From Prunella strophiata (lineage: Eukaryota > Chordata > Aves > Passeriformes > Prunellidae): a stretch of 64,000 nt of DNA. Location: positions 19,410,310-19,474,309 of the forward strand of contig JAZBQD010000015.1 of assembly GCA_036583965.1 (NCBI GenBank), in the 5' to 3' direction. The translations under genes and the position numbers were made by a program. Below the pieces are notes generated by a model that was given only the letters and a program-made list of their open reading frames with translations, did no database searches and was not told the origin of the DNA. Below, piece by piece: positions 1 through 10,919 of the stretch; the first letter of the stretch is position 1, and each line of letters begins with the position of its first letter.

Positions 1-215
1 TATGTATCAAATTCAACTCATACAAAATTTCCAAAAGCTAATAAAATGGAATATTATTATGAAATTCTGTTCCTGCCTAGACTGAGATGTATAGCATTAA
101 ACAAAAAGCATTGCTAGTTTAACAAGAAATTTCTTTTAGAGGTAGCTAGCACTACAGTAAGAGTTGTATATGCTGCAAAAAACACAACATTAATATCAAT
201 GAAATGTTTACATAC
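1..215 (-). other. RIMS2 intron, partial
   Basis: AT-rich intron downstream of the exon ending at 216. It begins with the GTATGTAAAC donor, and the rest lies beyond the left edge. No repeat or other feature recognised. Confidence 0.85.
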
Positions 216-328
216 TGAAAGTTGTCCAGACAAGAACTGTGGAACATCCCTTAACATGCCAGGACTCATAGGAGAAGTCACTGAAATAGAAGGTCGGTCC
301 ATTTTTTGAGATTCAAATGAACTAGAAC
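216..328 (-). CDS. RIMS2: RIMS2 linker exon leading into C2A
   Basis: This 113-nt exon encodes SSSFESQKMDRPSISVTS, then PMSPGMLRDVPQFLSGQLS, and ends on a full codon. The acceptor is ATTACAG (AG at 330-329) and the donor is GTATGTAAAC at 215. It lies just before the C2A domain, whose first residues (KLW...) must be in an exon left of the window. SVTSPMSPGMLRDVPQFLSG separates RIM2 from RIM1. No further RIMS2 exon is visible in bases 1-215. Confidence 0.96.
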
Positions 329-1471
329 CTGTAATTATAAACAAAAATATATTATAAATAGTAGCAGTTATGCATATATTTCAACATTCTTTAAACAGAA
401 ATTGTAGAAATATGACCAAACATACAGTAAAGTTGTGATAAATATCACTTTTTAAAATCTATTTAAAATTACCAAATGATGATACTCAATCTTTTGGTGA
501 TCAGATGCAATCAGGAGCTTTTATTTATAGAAGGGAATATAGATTATTCAGATATTTCTGACTGTAATTATGTCAGTAAGCTGAAGGTCCAAAAATAAAC
601 ACTTTACTGTGGTCAAATGAATTCAGTCTTCTGATTTATTAGCTTCTACAATCAACTAATTTTTAATTAGATTTTTACAAAAAAATATCAAGATGTACAC
701 TATGTTTTTTGTGCATTTCGTTTCAAATCTACAAGGTCTAAAAATGGTCAGACGACAAGCTTTGACATAGAAAACACAGAGGAAAAGTGAAATATTTTTA
801 TAAATACAAAAGACAATCCACATCTCACAAAACATAAAATTAATTTTAAGAATTGGGCAATGAGTAAAAAGTCATTGAAGGAATCTTTAATATTATTATA
901 ATCAAGTTTATGCCATTTCATTTATTCATGGCTTCTATTATAATAGCATTCTAAAACAATGATAAAAAATAACTCCAGGCTGAAATCCATCTTATCAGAT
1001 CCAAGCCAAAGAACATCTTCCCTACATGAAATATGGGTTTAGTCAGTTTAAGTAGCACTGAGTGGCTCTAATAAAGTAAGGGTATTCTGAGTTCAAAGTA
1101 GCTATCACTCAGGCTGTAAACAAAGAACAATTCTTTCCCATTTTTAGTTTATAAGATGCAATTGAAATGCAAAGCGAGAGAACAGGAAATTAAAAATTGC
1201 TATTAGTGTTCTTATACATTAGTTGGAATTATACTTTCTTCAATCAAAACTCATCTAAGCTTATAACCAATGTCAAACCTAAATCACAATATCCTGAGTT
1301 TTGATAGCTTGTTATTAAACAAAGGCAGATAGATAATACAGTAAGATGACATATTGAGACAAATATAGACAAAATGACAAGACCTATACTGACTGCAGAG
1401 GACATTTTTCATTCTATTTGTGCTTACATAAAAGAGAGAGAAGATTTTCCTACCCCACAATTGAAACTTAC
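329..1471 (-). other. RIMS2 intron (1.1 kb)
   Basis: AT-rich intron between the two PDZ-C2A linker exons. I see no repeat family, coding remnant or structured element in it. Confidence 0.85.
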
Positions 1472-1518
1472 TGGACTCCAGCTGTGCATGTGTGCTGTCA
1501 GGTATTCTGGGAATGTCC
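1472..1518 (-). CDS. RIMS2: RIMS2 PDZ-C2A linker exon (47 nt)
   Basis: The exon encodes GDIPRIPDSTHAQLES plus the first base of a serine codon. The acceptor is TTTCAG (AG at 1520-1519) and the donor is a perfect GTAAGT at 1471. The incoming phase completes the GG left by the exon ending at 6278, and the outgoing single A is completed by GT at 328. DSTHAQLESS is the RIM2 version of this linker. Being 47 nt, it cannot be skipped without shifting the frame. Confidence 0.95.
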
Positions 1519-2189
1519 CTGAAATCAGGAAAATTAAGACAGGCTGATCCTTTATCTAACAAGCATATTTAAATTTCAGTTACATTATAACACTTCTCCA
1601 ATCCACCATGGAATGCCTCAGGAATGGTGTATGATCTGCTGGCTGCCTTCAGCCACTGGGATGATTATCTGTTGTTAGTATAAATAATTTCAGTGTCAAA
1701 TTAAATCCTGCAGAAAAGATTTGGTGGATGCAGGAGACAGGCTGCACAGTCACAAACAAAATAATTCAGTAAATAAAAGAACAATCTCAGAGTTAATGGT
1801 AGACTAAAACTGTGAGCAGTAGGATTTTACGATGACATTATACATTAATTAAATTTACTGGACCCTCAGCGAAACACACTCAGCTGCCAATCATGGCTAT
1901 CCCAGTACATTCTTTACTGTCCTTGAACCACAAATTTAATCAATCTTACCTTTTCTGAAACCAAATAAAATGTATAAGTTCATTTGGCAAAATTGCATTC
2001 TTCCACATACGAGACATGTTGCAACACCTGTATTAAATTGTGTGCAGAGCCATGTAATTCTAAAGCACTCAACTACATCCCCCAGGCAGAGGAATATGTT
2101 ATTCCTCTGAGGGGCAAACATTACTGTGTGCTAATAAAAACCATCAATATGCTGATAATTTCAGAGATATTTGAGCAAAACCAAGTAAG

Positions 2190-2680
2190 ATGAAGAGCTT
2201 CAGCTCTGAGCCACAGCAGAACCAATATTTACAATCCTGTTGTGTGTTTCAGTGCAGTTTCTCCAAGTTTTTCTTGGTTTCTCCAAGGCCACAGCCAGTC
2301 CTGAGGGGTGGCCATGGTGAGGAGAGGCTGGGGCTGCACCGAGCTGGGGCCCCGCTGGCTCCTTGGGTGCCTCTGTGATAAATATCCCCTGTGATATTTA
2401 ATAAAGGACAAAACAGCTGTGCAGCAGCTGGGAGAGAAAACAATGAGAAAAATAGGCCATGAGAGAAATGCTGTTGCAGACACCAGAGTTAAGAAAGAAG
2501 GTGGAGGAGGAAGACTGGCTGCAATTCCCTTTCCCCGTGCCATGGACTCCTTGGTGGAGAGGAAGGCAGAAAAAACAGGGAAAAATGAGTGAATTTGAGC
2601 CTGGGAAGAAGAGAGGTAGGGGGAAGGGGGCTTCAGTTTTGATTCTGTTTCTCACTATCCTTTTATTTTATTAATTCCTA
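2190..2680. mobile_element. Possible degraded retroelement (LTR-like) block
   Basis: This roughly 490-bp block is clearly GC-richer than the flanking intron. It contains a polyadenylation-like context (gatatttaataaaggac at 2393-2409) and purine-rich runs such as agaaggtggaggaggaaga. The general look resembles avian LTR fragments I have seen, but I cannot place it in a family, find matching ends or see a target-site duplication. It could also be another old insertion. Confidence 0.3.
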
Positions 2681-5282
2681 AAAAACAAATCTTCCTCAAG
2701 TTTGTTTTGCCCACAATGGTAACTGCTGAGTAGCCCATAAACTTTTTCATCTTATTTCCTTTCCGAGTCCTGCTGAGGAGGGAAATGCAGAGAGCAAGTC
2801 TTTGGTGCTCAGTCAAGGTCAACCCACCACGAAGGTAAATGAAAAGGAAGGGAAAATGAAAAAGGTTCCAGTGATATCTACTGTTTCCTACAATGAGCGA
2901 GTCAGTATGAGGTATAAATAACTTATCTATTTTCTTTAGAAAAACTTTTCCAGAATACTTTTAGTATATCTTTTCCAAACATTTTTCAAGACTCTTCTTT
3001 CTTTTAGAAAGACAGCTTTACTGAGTAGACTGGGGAATCTTTCCAAGTGAGTTGATGCACAGTATCCAACAATTGAAATAAATCAGAAGGCATGAAGCTA
3101 CTCTAAGTGCCCACTACAGACAAGAAAAAAGTCTCTGTTGTCAGTAGCCAAAACTAATGAGAAACTCACAAGCACTATTGAAGAAGCAAAATTTAAGTTT
3201 GTATATAAGGAGAATTTATAGCAGGACCCAATACTTGCCTAGTAATTGACTCAGAACTACACTCTTGGGCTTAACTCATAAATACAAAAAAAAATTCTTC
3301 TACCATATGAGTCTGAAAAGAAAACCTTGGAAAAAAAAAAAAAAGATAGATACATATGTAATACACAAATCATTCTGAACAGAGTGAATAAGAGTTTTCT
3401 ATAGATAGCTGAAAAGATAAACTTGAGAGCTTTGAACATTATTTATGCTTCTAAAGCATACAGATCCCCATATTTCATGGTAGTGTGAATGGTGTTTCTA
3501 ACAAAGAAGTCTCATAGAGATAAACAGATGGAGGAGCAGTTAAATTAATTTCATAAACACTCTTTGCATAGTAAGTTATGTTCCACTGCAAACAGGTTGT
3601 ATAGAGTAATTATTAAAACAGTGCATTATTTCTTCCAAATTCAAAACTGAAGAAACCATGAAAATAACACACATTTTAATTTATCTGTTTCTGAGAATGA
3701 GAAGGCAGAAAATAGGTAAATTCCTCTGTATAAGGGACAGCCAGCTCACACAGATTAGCAACTTGGCCATGAATTTTTATTTTAAGATGAAAAAAGTGGT
3801 AATTTGACTGACAAACTGGCATGTTTTGTTGGGATTTTTTCAGAATGGCTTTCAATTTTATCTGCCTTGTCAGCTTAGCTTGTCATCTTCAGTTTTCATG
3901 GCCCTCAGCCCATAATAAAGAGAAAAACCAATAACTGTGTTTACTGGAATTTGGTTTTGTTCTCAGAATATCTGGATGTAAACAGGTTCTCAGCTAAGTT
4001 AATTGCTGGTAACAGAAGATTTCTTGGACTATTAAAGTGTTGCCATGAAACCATCAAGAAATTCTCCTTATAAATAATTAGATTTATCTCAATGCAAAAG
4101 CAAAATCCTTCAACTGGGCATCAATAATTCTAATAAAATAAATATCACTTCTGATATCTAGGAAATTAGAACTTTTAAATATTGTACATATACTGAAACT
4201 TTATTTCCCAGAGCAGAAAACAATCCTGTGAATTTATGGTTCCTTGGGCAAGCATAGGATAGTAATTTTTATTGTCCATTTGATTATAAACTGAAATCTT
4301 CTAAACTGAAAAAAGTATTAGTCTTTCCAGTTTATCAGCTCTAACCTCATGAAAAACATTCCTGACATGATGCTGTTAATATCAAACTCCAAAGAATTAC
4401 ACACACCTAACCAGAATCTAAAACCTAACAACTGGTAGGAAGTATTCATCACTGACACTCTTTTACATCTACTGCAAAATGACACTGGGAATCAAATACA
4501 CCAAACTCTTTTATCACTGATCTAGCTCAGTTCTTCAGACTATGAGGCAAGTGGTTAATGCAGAAAAAGGCATCTTGAGAGCCCACATCACTTTGCTTAA
4601 GGAATTATAGATGAGCTGCTCGAGTGACAGCAACATAATGAAGACATGATAATAAGGAAGCTGAACAAGAGGCAGCAAATATAAAAGCACAAGAAATAAT
4701 ACAGGAGACTTTACACAATGCAGAGAATACAGAAAGATTCTTTTTAGATGGGTATTTTCAAGATGTGAGTTGTTCCTTGAAACTTTTGCTATAAACTTTT
4801 TTTTCTGAGAGATACTGTAAAAGATTTGTGTATGAAATTAATTTGAGACCTCCTTTTCTGAGACTAGTAATGTAGGCTGTCTCTCAGCATTACTATTATA
4901 CCCACACCTCCCAATTTATGCAAAGGTTTTTAAAGATGTGACAGATGATACAGTCATTACCCTAAAGGGGTTGCAATTCCATATGTATCCAGGAGATAAC
5001 CTTTCATCTCACTGACAAGATAAAGCTGTGTTTTCATTATTATCAAGTTTGTTTAAAATTGTCATACCAGATAAGGTTCCTGATCTGTCCAACACAATAA
5101 GTTCCTATTATAGTTGAAACCATAACAGTCGTCCCCACTGAAATTTCATTCTCAGATTATATGGTTCTAGTTTTTTTTAGTGCTACCTAATTTTTAGTCA
5201 TGTTTTCTTATATTAAGGTGCACCTTATACAAAATAAAGGAATGCATATATTTATTAAAATGTAATTATGGAATCCAAACAG

Positions 5283-5325
5283 TCCAGGTTGGAAGTGACT
5301 TTGAAAGATCATCTGGTCCAAACTA
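5283..5325 (-). mobile_element. CR1 LINE 3'-end remnant
   Basis: The stretch reads ccaggttggaagtgacttt, then gaaagatcatctggtccaa, the antisense form of the CR1 3' end. About 40 bp survive and the terminal short repeats are lost. Confidence 0.7.
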
Positions 5326-6277
5326 AAATGGAAAAGAGAATCTAGATGATATTACCTATCACCCTGTCCAGTTGGGTCCTGTATATTACAAAAAATTCTG
5401 GGGGAAAAAAAATCTTAATAACTGTAAATATCTTCACAACCCTGATGTGACCAGATATGGAACTTCCAAAGGAGAATTGGTGCATGTGATGCATATGCCT
5501 TTAGGGTGTAAGAACTTGGAAGAAAAAGAACAGTTGAAGAAGGGGAAATACTCATAGTCCAATACAACAAAGCAACTACTGCTATGCAAGAAAAAATTAA
5601 GTTTAGACATTGAGAGATAGGCTTGAAGGTTAATAAAAATGGGCAATGTACAGCAGCAAAGAAAAAGTCCCATACAATTCTAACTATTCATTAAGATGTG
5701 TTCTGTATTAGTCTTCAAAGTCTATAATATTGCTTCAATAACAAGCAATAATTTAATAGTTCCATAGATGAAGGGGATGTGAATGTGGATTTGAGACTTT
5801 CCAAAGCATATTGATTTTTTTCATTAGCATACTACATTTCACACAAAATTCTACATTGCAGACTCTCAATAAATGGAGTTCATCATCAGTTCACAGACTA
5901 AATATCATCTCATAATTTAATGTATGTATTATAAAAAAAATGGGAATGGAGAAATAAAAATCAACAGTCAAGAATTACAACAACAAGTATAACCACAGTT
6001 TCAGAGCCAATATAGGCTGGCTCACCAACTGAAAAGCCAGAAAGGGAATCTATTTTTAACCGTAATAGCAGATGATGCCCAAGACTCTGAGAACACAGGA
6101 TTTCACACCAGCTCTTTTTACTCACTGGCATGATCTATCATTATAGCTACACTTTTGGTTTACAGAATTTTGCATAACATTTTTCTGTTTACAATATTAA
6201 TGAATATTTGATATACTCCATTCTAAAAGTCAAAAATATTATCACATTTAACATAAAAAATACATGAAATTACTTAC

Positions 6278-6401
6278 CCTATTGGTCTTGAAACTACAAG
6301 CTCTACTTGTGGTTCGGGTTTGGATTCTAAAATTATATTATACACCTCCTCAAAGGTGGCTCCTTGTAGTATCCTTCCATTCCATTCTAATACTTCATCA
6401 C
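6278..6401 (-). CDS. RIMS2: RIMS2 PDZ exon 3
   Basis: This 124-nt exon completes the PDZ domain: GDEVLEWNGRILQGATFEEV, then a helix (EEVYNIILES) and the final strand (PQVELVVSRPI). The two leading bases complete the split glycine and the exon ends with GG of the next glycine. The acceptor is CTTACAG and the donor is GTAAGTA at 6277. One conservative change from the mammalian form I recall is isoleucine in NGRILQG. Confidence 0.97.
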
Positions 6402-7137
6402 CTGTAAGTAATAACAACCTGCTGAGGAAGATTGCAGTGGACAGCACTTACAATAATGATTTAAGCCATCCTATTGTCAGTTTTTTGGATTGTGAAATCT
6501 GTGTTATAGAACAAGTTTGGAGGCCTTCATGCAGGAAAATCCTGAGTATTAAAGGTTTTCTGCAGCCCAGCTTCAAACATGTAAAGTTCTGTGAAACAAT
6601 AATATAATCAGTAGGACCCCTACTAAAGTTAGATGCTGCTCTTACGTGCTTTGGCAGCTGTGCTTACAGAAATCCCAACATGCTCTCTAGAAAATTCATA
6701 ACTAAAACTTCATATCTCATCAACTTGGTTCAGATAGTTCTTATGTTAATAGCTAATATTTCTTGAACATGCTCCAGTGTAGCAATCAATGGTTTGTGTG
6801 TTGGAACAGAAGCGGCTTCCTAGCCAAGGTGATTCTGCTCAAACTTTTGTCATAGCTTGGTTTACTCTAAATAAAATATACACCACAAAATGACTGGGGA
6901 GGACATCAGTAGAATATTACTTTGTGTATAAAAAATGAGCAAAAATGTTAAAATATTTTTTGAACAACATGAGAATATATATTTCACAAAAGCAACCATC
7001 TAGTAACAGCATCAGGTTAAATTCTGCAGTATTTCAACACATCTATTTAATATAATGTCATATGTAATTGAACTTGCTCAGTTGCTATCACCTTCAGAAA
7101 AGAAACTCAGCAGTACAAATCTATAGTAGATACATAC
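6402..7137 (-). other. RIMS2 intron (0.7 kb)
   Basis: Short AT-rich intron inside the PDZ-coding region. Nothing further recognised. Confidence 0.85.
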
Positions 7138-7237
7138 CTGGTCTAAGATGCCCCACGGTATCAGCTAAGCTTCCTTTTTTAACTTTGGTGATAAATGCGC
7201 AGAGTCGACCTGATTCAGTCATTTTTCCTCCTACTAC
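7138..7237 (-). CDS. RIMS2: RIMS2 PDZ exon 2
   Basis: This 100-nt exon encodes 33 codons, VVGGKMTESGRLCAF through DTVGHLRP, plus the first base of a glycine codon. It supplies the second and third PDZ strands and the conserved I-T-K-V-K-K-G-S-L-A-D turn. The acceptor is ACAG (AG at 7239-7238) and the donor is GTATGT at 7137. MTESGRLCAF is characteristic of RIM2; RIM1 has MTDLGRLGAF as I recall. Confidence 0.97.
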
Positions 7238-9026
7238 CTGTTTCAAATAGGAAGTATTTTCACAGTATGAAAATTACTTTAAATTATTTAAATGTTCTGG
7301 CAATAGAAAGAAGAATTCAGCTTTTTCCTTGGGTTTTATGTAGTCCAGGTAACACATATACACTTGAAAAAATACCACAGAAGTTTGGCTATGACAGGTA
7401 ATTTTTGTAGCTATTCTGGCAATTTGTACAATTAAAAAACAATGAAAAGAGAGAATCCCAAAGCTTTTAAATTTTAGCAAATACATGTATAGTATCTCAT
7501 TATATTATAAATTGCCACTCAAAACAATGTAAATTATTGATAATTTGATTGCTCACTTCAATATTTTTTTAACTGGAAAAAGATATATTAATGTAACAGA
7601 ACTCAGGATGTTCACTGTAAGCAAAGAAATTCCCTTTGGCTTGGCAAGTCAGATGAAAACACTTGTCACACTGAAAATTTCTCTACAGGGAACTTCAACA
7701 GATTTGACCTTAATATTTTAACTTTATCTTAGAATCAAACTTAAATGTCAGAATCAGTAATAACTGAATAATCATCAAATTCTTGAAGTTTTTTTACAGT
7801 CTTCATACTGGGATTTAAAATTTGTAATACTAAATCCAGTTTAGTTTACTTTCAATATGTAAATTGAAAATTCAGGTCAGGAATAACTTGGAAATCACTC
7901 TTTCCAGATGTCTATTTAGATTAAAAAGTAGTTACTCTTGAATCTGAACTACTAATGAACCTCACTGAAGAGTTCTTCTTCATAATATGAGATTTTAGAA
8001 ATTTTAACATAGATGTTTAAACAAAAAGTGCTTCCTAATGGCTCTGTTAATCTCTTCTCTTGCATTTTCTTACAATAAGACAAAAAAAAACATATAAAAC
8101 TTGATCTTCAACTGGCTTCTCTGCTGACTTCAAATAAAATTATTTATTAATTAAATAAAAATTTAAAATCTTTCCAATGTGACAATAACCTAATCTGTAT
8201 ACCTGAGGTGAAGCAGGAGTCACGCTAAATAGAGAACAGAAAATTTAAACTTCATAATAATTTCTCACAGCAAGGATATGGAATCAAAATAAATGTAAGT
8301 TTGTTTCTTCCACTGTTTATAGTTTATTCTCGTTCTTGTATTAGATTTTCTGGGACTGCAAATAATAATATCACACAAAACTGAGATTAATATATGAGCT
8401 AGAAATAATTCACTGATGTGTTTAAAGAGCACTGCATCATGAAAAAGAGGCTAACACATAAAAAAGAGTAAATTTTGTGATAAAAAACAATAATATTAAG
8501 CAATTTTCCATTTTGTGTTTCTAAAATGTGGCAAATCAAACAATCAGAGGAGAGAAAAATTCAAAAAGAGGAAGTTCCATTGGCATACTCTGATCTGGAT
8601 TTAAATGTCATTAATTGACAGATATCCCCCAGGTCTTCAAGACAGATAATTTTTTTTTTGTTCACTTTTCTCCTCTTTCTTGGGAAATAGAAGCTATACC
8701 ATGGTGCAATGCTCCATACTGAAGAACACAGTCAGGATTTGGCTTGCTTATCAGGGGTGCAATTCATACTTTGCTAAGAAGACATCTTCAGAAAACTTCT
8801 GAAAACATATCTAGTATTTCAGAAAAACAATTTTTTTTTTAATTCTGCCAAGGATCCTGCAAAATTACTCTAGGTAAATTAATATAAAATGTCTATATTG
8901 TAATTTTGAGAATGATAAGGCATTAATAATGTTGGTATGCATACACTATATAGTATGAGAATACTTAATTATAAAAGTAGCTAGTTTAACTGAGAGCTGT
9001 TAGTTTCAAAATTGTTCATCACCAAC
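7238..9026 (-). other. RIMS2 intron (1.8 kb)
   Basis: AT-rich intron inside the PDZ-coding region, with short A and T runs only (8649-8659, 8830-8840). It starts with the atypical GTTGGT donor. Confidence 0.85.
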
Positions 9027-9146
9027 CTTCAATCCAAGCATTGCTCCTGAATCTCTAGGCACACTTCCATCTTTTAGTCGCTTATTTAACAAAATCCGAC
9101 CAATGAGACGATCTCCATCTTTGGATGGTTGCCAAGTTACTGGATG
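9027..9146 (-). CDS. RIMS2: RIMS2 PDZ exon 1
   Basis: This 120-nt exon encodes exactly 40 codons, HPVTWQPSKDGDRLIGRILL through SGAMLGLK, in phase 0 at both ends. It holds the first strand of the PDZ domain and most of the carboxylate-binding loop (MLGLK, the equivalent of GLGF). The RIM PDZ domain binds the C-termini of ELKS/CAST and N/P/Q-type calcium channels (established for the family). The acceptor is ATGATAG and the donor is GTTGGT, which lacks the purine usual at +3. LLNKRLKDGSVPRDSGAM is the RIM2 version of this segment. Confidence 0.97.
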
Positions 9147-10525
9147 CTATCATATGGTATTCATGGAAAATACAGTGAATAGCATTTTAATGAAAAATAT
9201 TTCAGTAATACTTTTCATTTGCTGATATATTTTAAAAGTGCTACGAAAGTATTATGATTACACTAAAATTTAATGCAAAAAAATGACAGAAAACTGTGCT
9301 GGAAAACATTTATTTGGACATATCATTCATCAAAATGGATGTCTAATATTAATAACATTATCTATTTTACTAAATCCAATTTGTAAACATCTAGAATGAT
9401 CTTTGAATCTTGATTTGACAGATATAGACAACTACACATAGATAACTGTGTATCTACAACTATGTGTAGATAGACATAGTTATCTACACACAGTGAGATT
9501 CACACCTGAGTACTGAGAAAAACATTAGTACAAGAATAATACTGGAAAAGAAGTTAAACTGAAAGCTTGATACAAGAAATGTCTTATTTTTCTACTGCTT
9601 CAAACATTTCTAATTTTTATCCAAGACCAACAAATATTTTCGTGTTTTACTTTCTCTCAGTAGTAGTAGATTCAAATTTAAAAATACTGTTAAAATTTTA
9701 CTTTATTACTTCATTTTAATATTCTGTTTCTTTCTTGGAATAATTAGTTCACACATGAAGCACAGTTACAGTGAGCATTATTATTCCATTACTATACATG
9801 GGCACAGTTACACTTGTCTACTGGCCTAATTAATGAATTGCTAAGATTTTCTTTTGTGTAATCATAGTACTTTTTCACAGAAAAATATTATTTCATGCTC
9901 TATTTCATGCAAAATTAGCAGGCACAGATAAATCTGCTCCCATTACAACTAATAACTCTAAAAAGATTTATCATAATCTCCACCAAACAGAAAGCAAAAA
10001 TAAAAAAATACCAAAGCAGATGGCAAAGCCTTTAATTCTGCACAGTACTGCACAAAAATTACATGGCAACAAAACAAATGAACAACCATGACAGTGAAAG
10101 GGAAAAAAGAAAAACAACTTTTCTGTGCAGAGAGACCCAATTTTCTCCCTTTTTCACCTGGGGTTTAAACTATTAATTTAATTTCAGCCCCAGGAGTTTG
10201 GAAATAGTAAATCAAATAAGCCAATTGGTAGAATCCTTATTGTTAATTACTTTGTTCTTTAAGGTAATATCAAGATATGCTAATTTGCAACCATAAGAAC
10301 AACATTCCTTTATGCCTCTCAATTTTTTTTTCTTAGGCTGCCAAACAGTAAAAGCTGCAAGCATGCAAAGACTTTTCATTTGTTTTTCTTTTCTGCACCT
10401 TAAGAAATGCTACATTGTCTCTAGAAACACCCTATCTTTTATTTTACGCACTATTATAATGAGTGACAGAGAGCAAACAAAGACCAAATGAGCAGGTTAA
10501 AATGCAGGCTCCATAATCTCAGTAC
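9147..10525 (-). other. RIMS2 intron (1.4 kb) after the alternative exons
   Basis: AT-rich intron between the alternative exons and the first PDZ exon. Its only structured feature is the nested palindromic repeat at 9430-9491. No coding remnant seen. Confidence 0.85.
9430..9491. repeat. Nested palindromic repeat
   Basis: ctacacatag (9432-9441) is inverted as ctatgtgtag (9460-9469). agataact (9440-9447) is inverted as agttatct further on, and tgtgtagata (9463-9472) is inverted as tatctacaca at about 9480-9489. The block can fold in at least two competing hairpins. It lies about 285 bp upstream (in gene sense) of the first PDZ exon. Confidence 0.85.
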
Positions 10526-10734
10526 CTTCTCACTATGGCTATGTTCCTCGTTTAGAGTTGTGCTACTGCACGTATCTACCCCAGAGTCTTTTATCTGAGG
10601 CTCAGACCATTCCAAGTCCTCTTCCAAAGAGTGGCCACCAAAGCACACCATTTTCTTTTGCCTCTCGGATAAGGTGTAAGAATCCGACAAAACTGCCTGC
10701 TCACTAGTTTTTCTTTTTCCCCTTTGACTGTCCC
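10526..10734 (-). CDS. RIMS2: RIMS2 alternative exon B (209 nt, DSQRGKRKTSEQ)
   Basis: The exon encodes 69 full codons, starting DSQRGKRKTSEQAVLSDSY and ending STTLNEEHSHSEK. The acceptor is CCTATAG (AG at 10736-10735) and the donor is GTACTGAG at 10525. It needs the same incoming phase as exon A: G from 52081 plus GG gives glycine. It ends on a full codon, so it replaces exon A rather than adding to it. The segment is hydrophilic and rich in Ser, Glu and Lys, with CFGGHSLEEDLEWSEPQIKD in the middle, and has no domain I recognise. Mammalian RIM transcripts carry a very similar optional segment (from memory). It adds 47 residues relative to exon A. Confidence 0.9.
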
Positions 10735-10851
10735 CTATAGGTGTGGGATAAAAAAAGGATACAAAAAAAGAAAACATGCAAAGGTGTAAATAAAACCAAG
10801 GAAATGTAAAATGATAAAGGAAACTAAATGGTAAGGCTCCACATGTCTCAC
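10735..10851 (-). other. 117-bp spacer between the two alternative RIMS2 exons
   Basis: The spacer runs from the exon A donor (GTGAGAC at 10851) to the exon B acceptor (CTATAG, AG at 10736-10735). It is pyrimidine-rich near the acceptor. It is long enough to be spliced as an intron, but joining A to B would shift the frame. Confidence 0.85.
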
Positions 10852-10919
10852 CAAAGACATTGGGGATGCCTCACTGCTATGCCAAGACGTATGGTCCAAC
10901 CAGTTGTAATCCATGTCTC
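10852..10919 (-). CDS. RIMS2: RIMS2 alternative exon A (68 nt, DMDYNWLDHTSWHSS)
   Basis: The exon encodes G/DMDYNWLDHTSWHSSEASPMSL between the linker exon and the PDZ exon. Its acceptor has a strong pyrimidine tract ending TCTCGCAG (AG at 10921-10920), and its donor is GTGAGAC at 10851. The first two bases complete the split glycine codon from the exon ending at 52081, and it ends on a full codon, so HPVTW follows in frame. The same peptide occurs in mammalian RIM2 as I recall it. The 209-nt exon lies 117 bp downstream, and the two are alternatives by reading frame. Confidence 0.95.

Larger units (their letters stand above)
1519..6277 (-). other. RIMS2 intron (4.8 kb)
   Basis: The intron holds a GC-richer block at about 2190-2680 (listed separately), a CR1 3'-end remnant at 5283-5325 and an A-run near 3331-3344. 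The remainder is plain AT-rich sequence with no coding signal. Confidence 0.85.
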
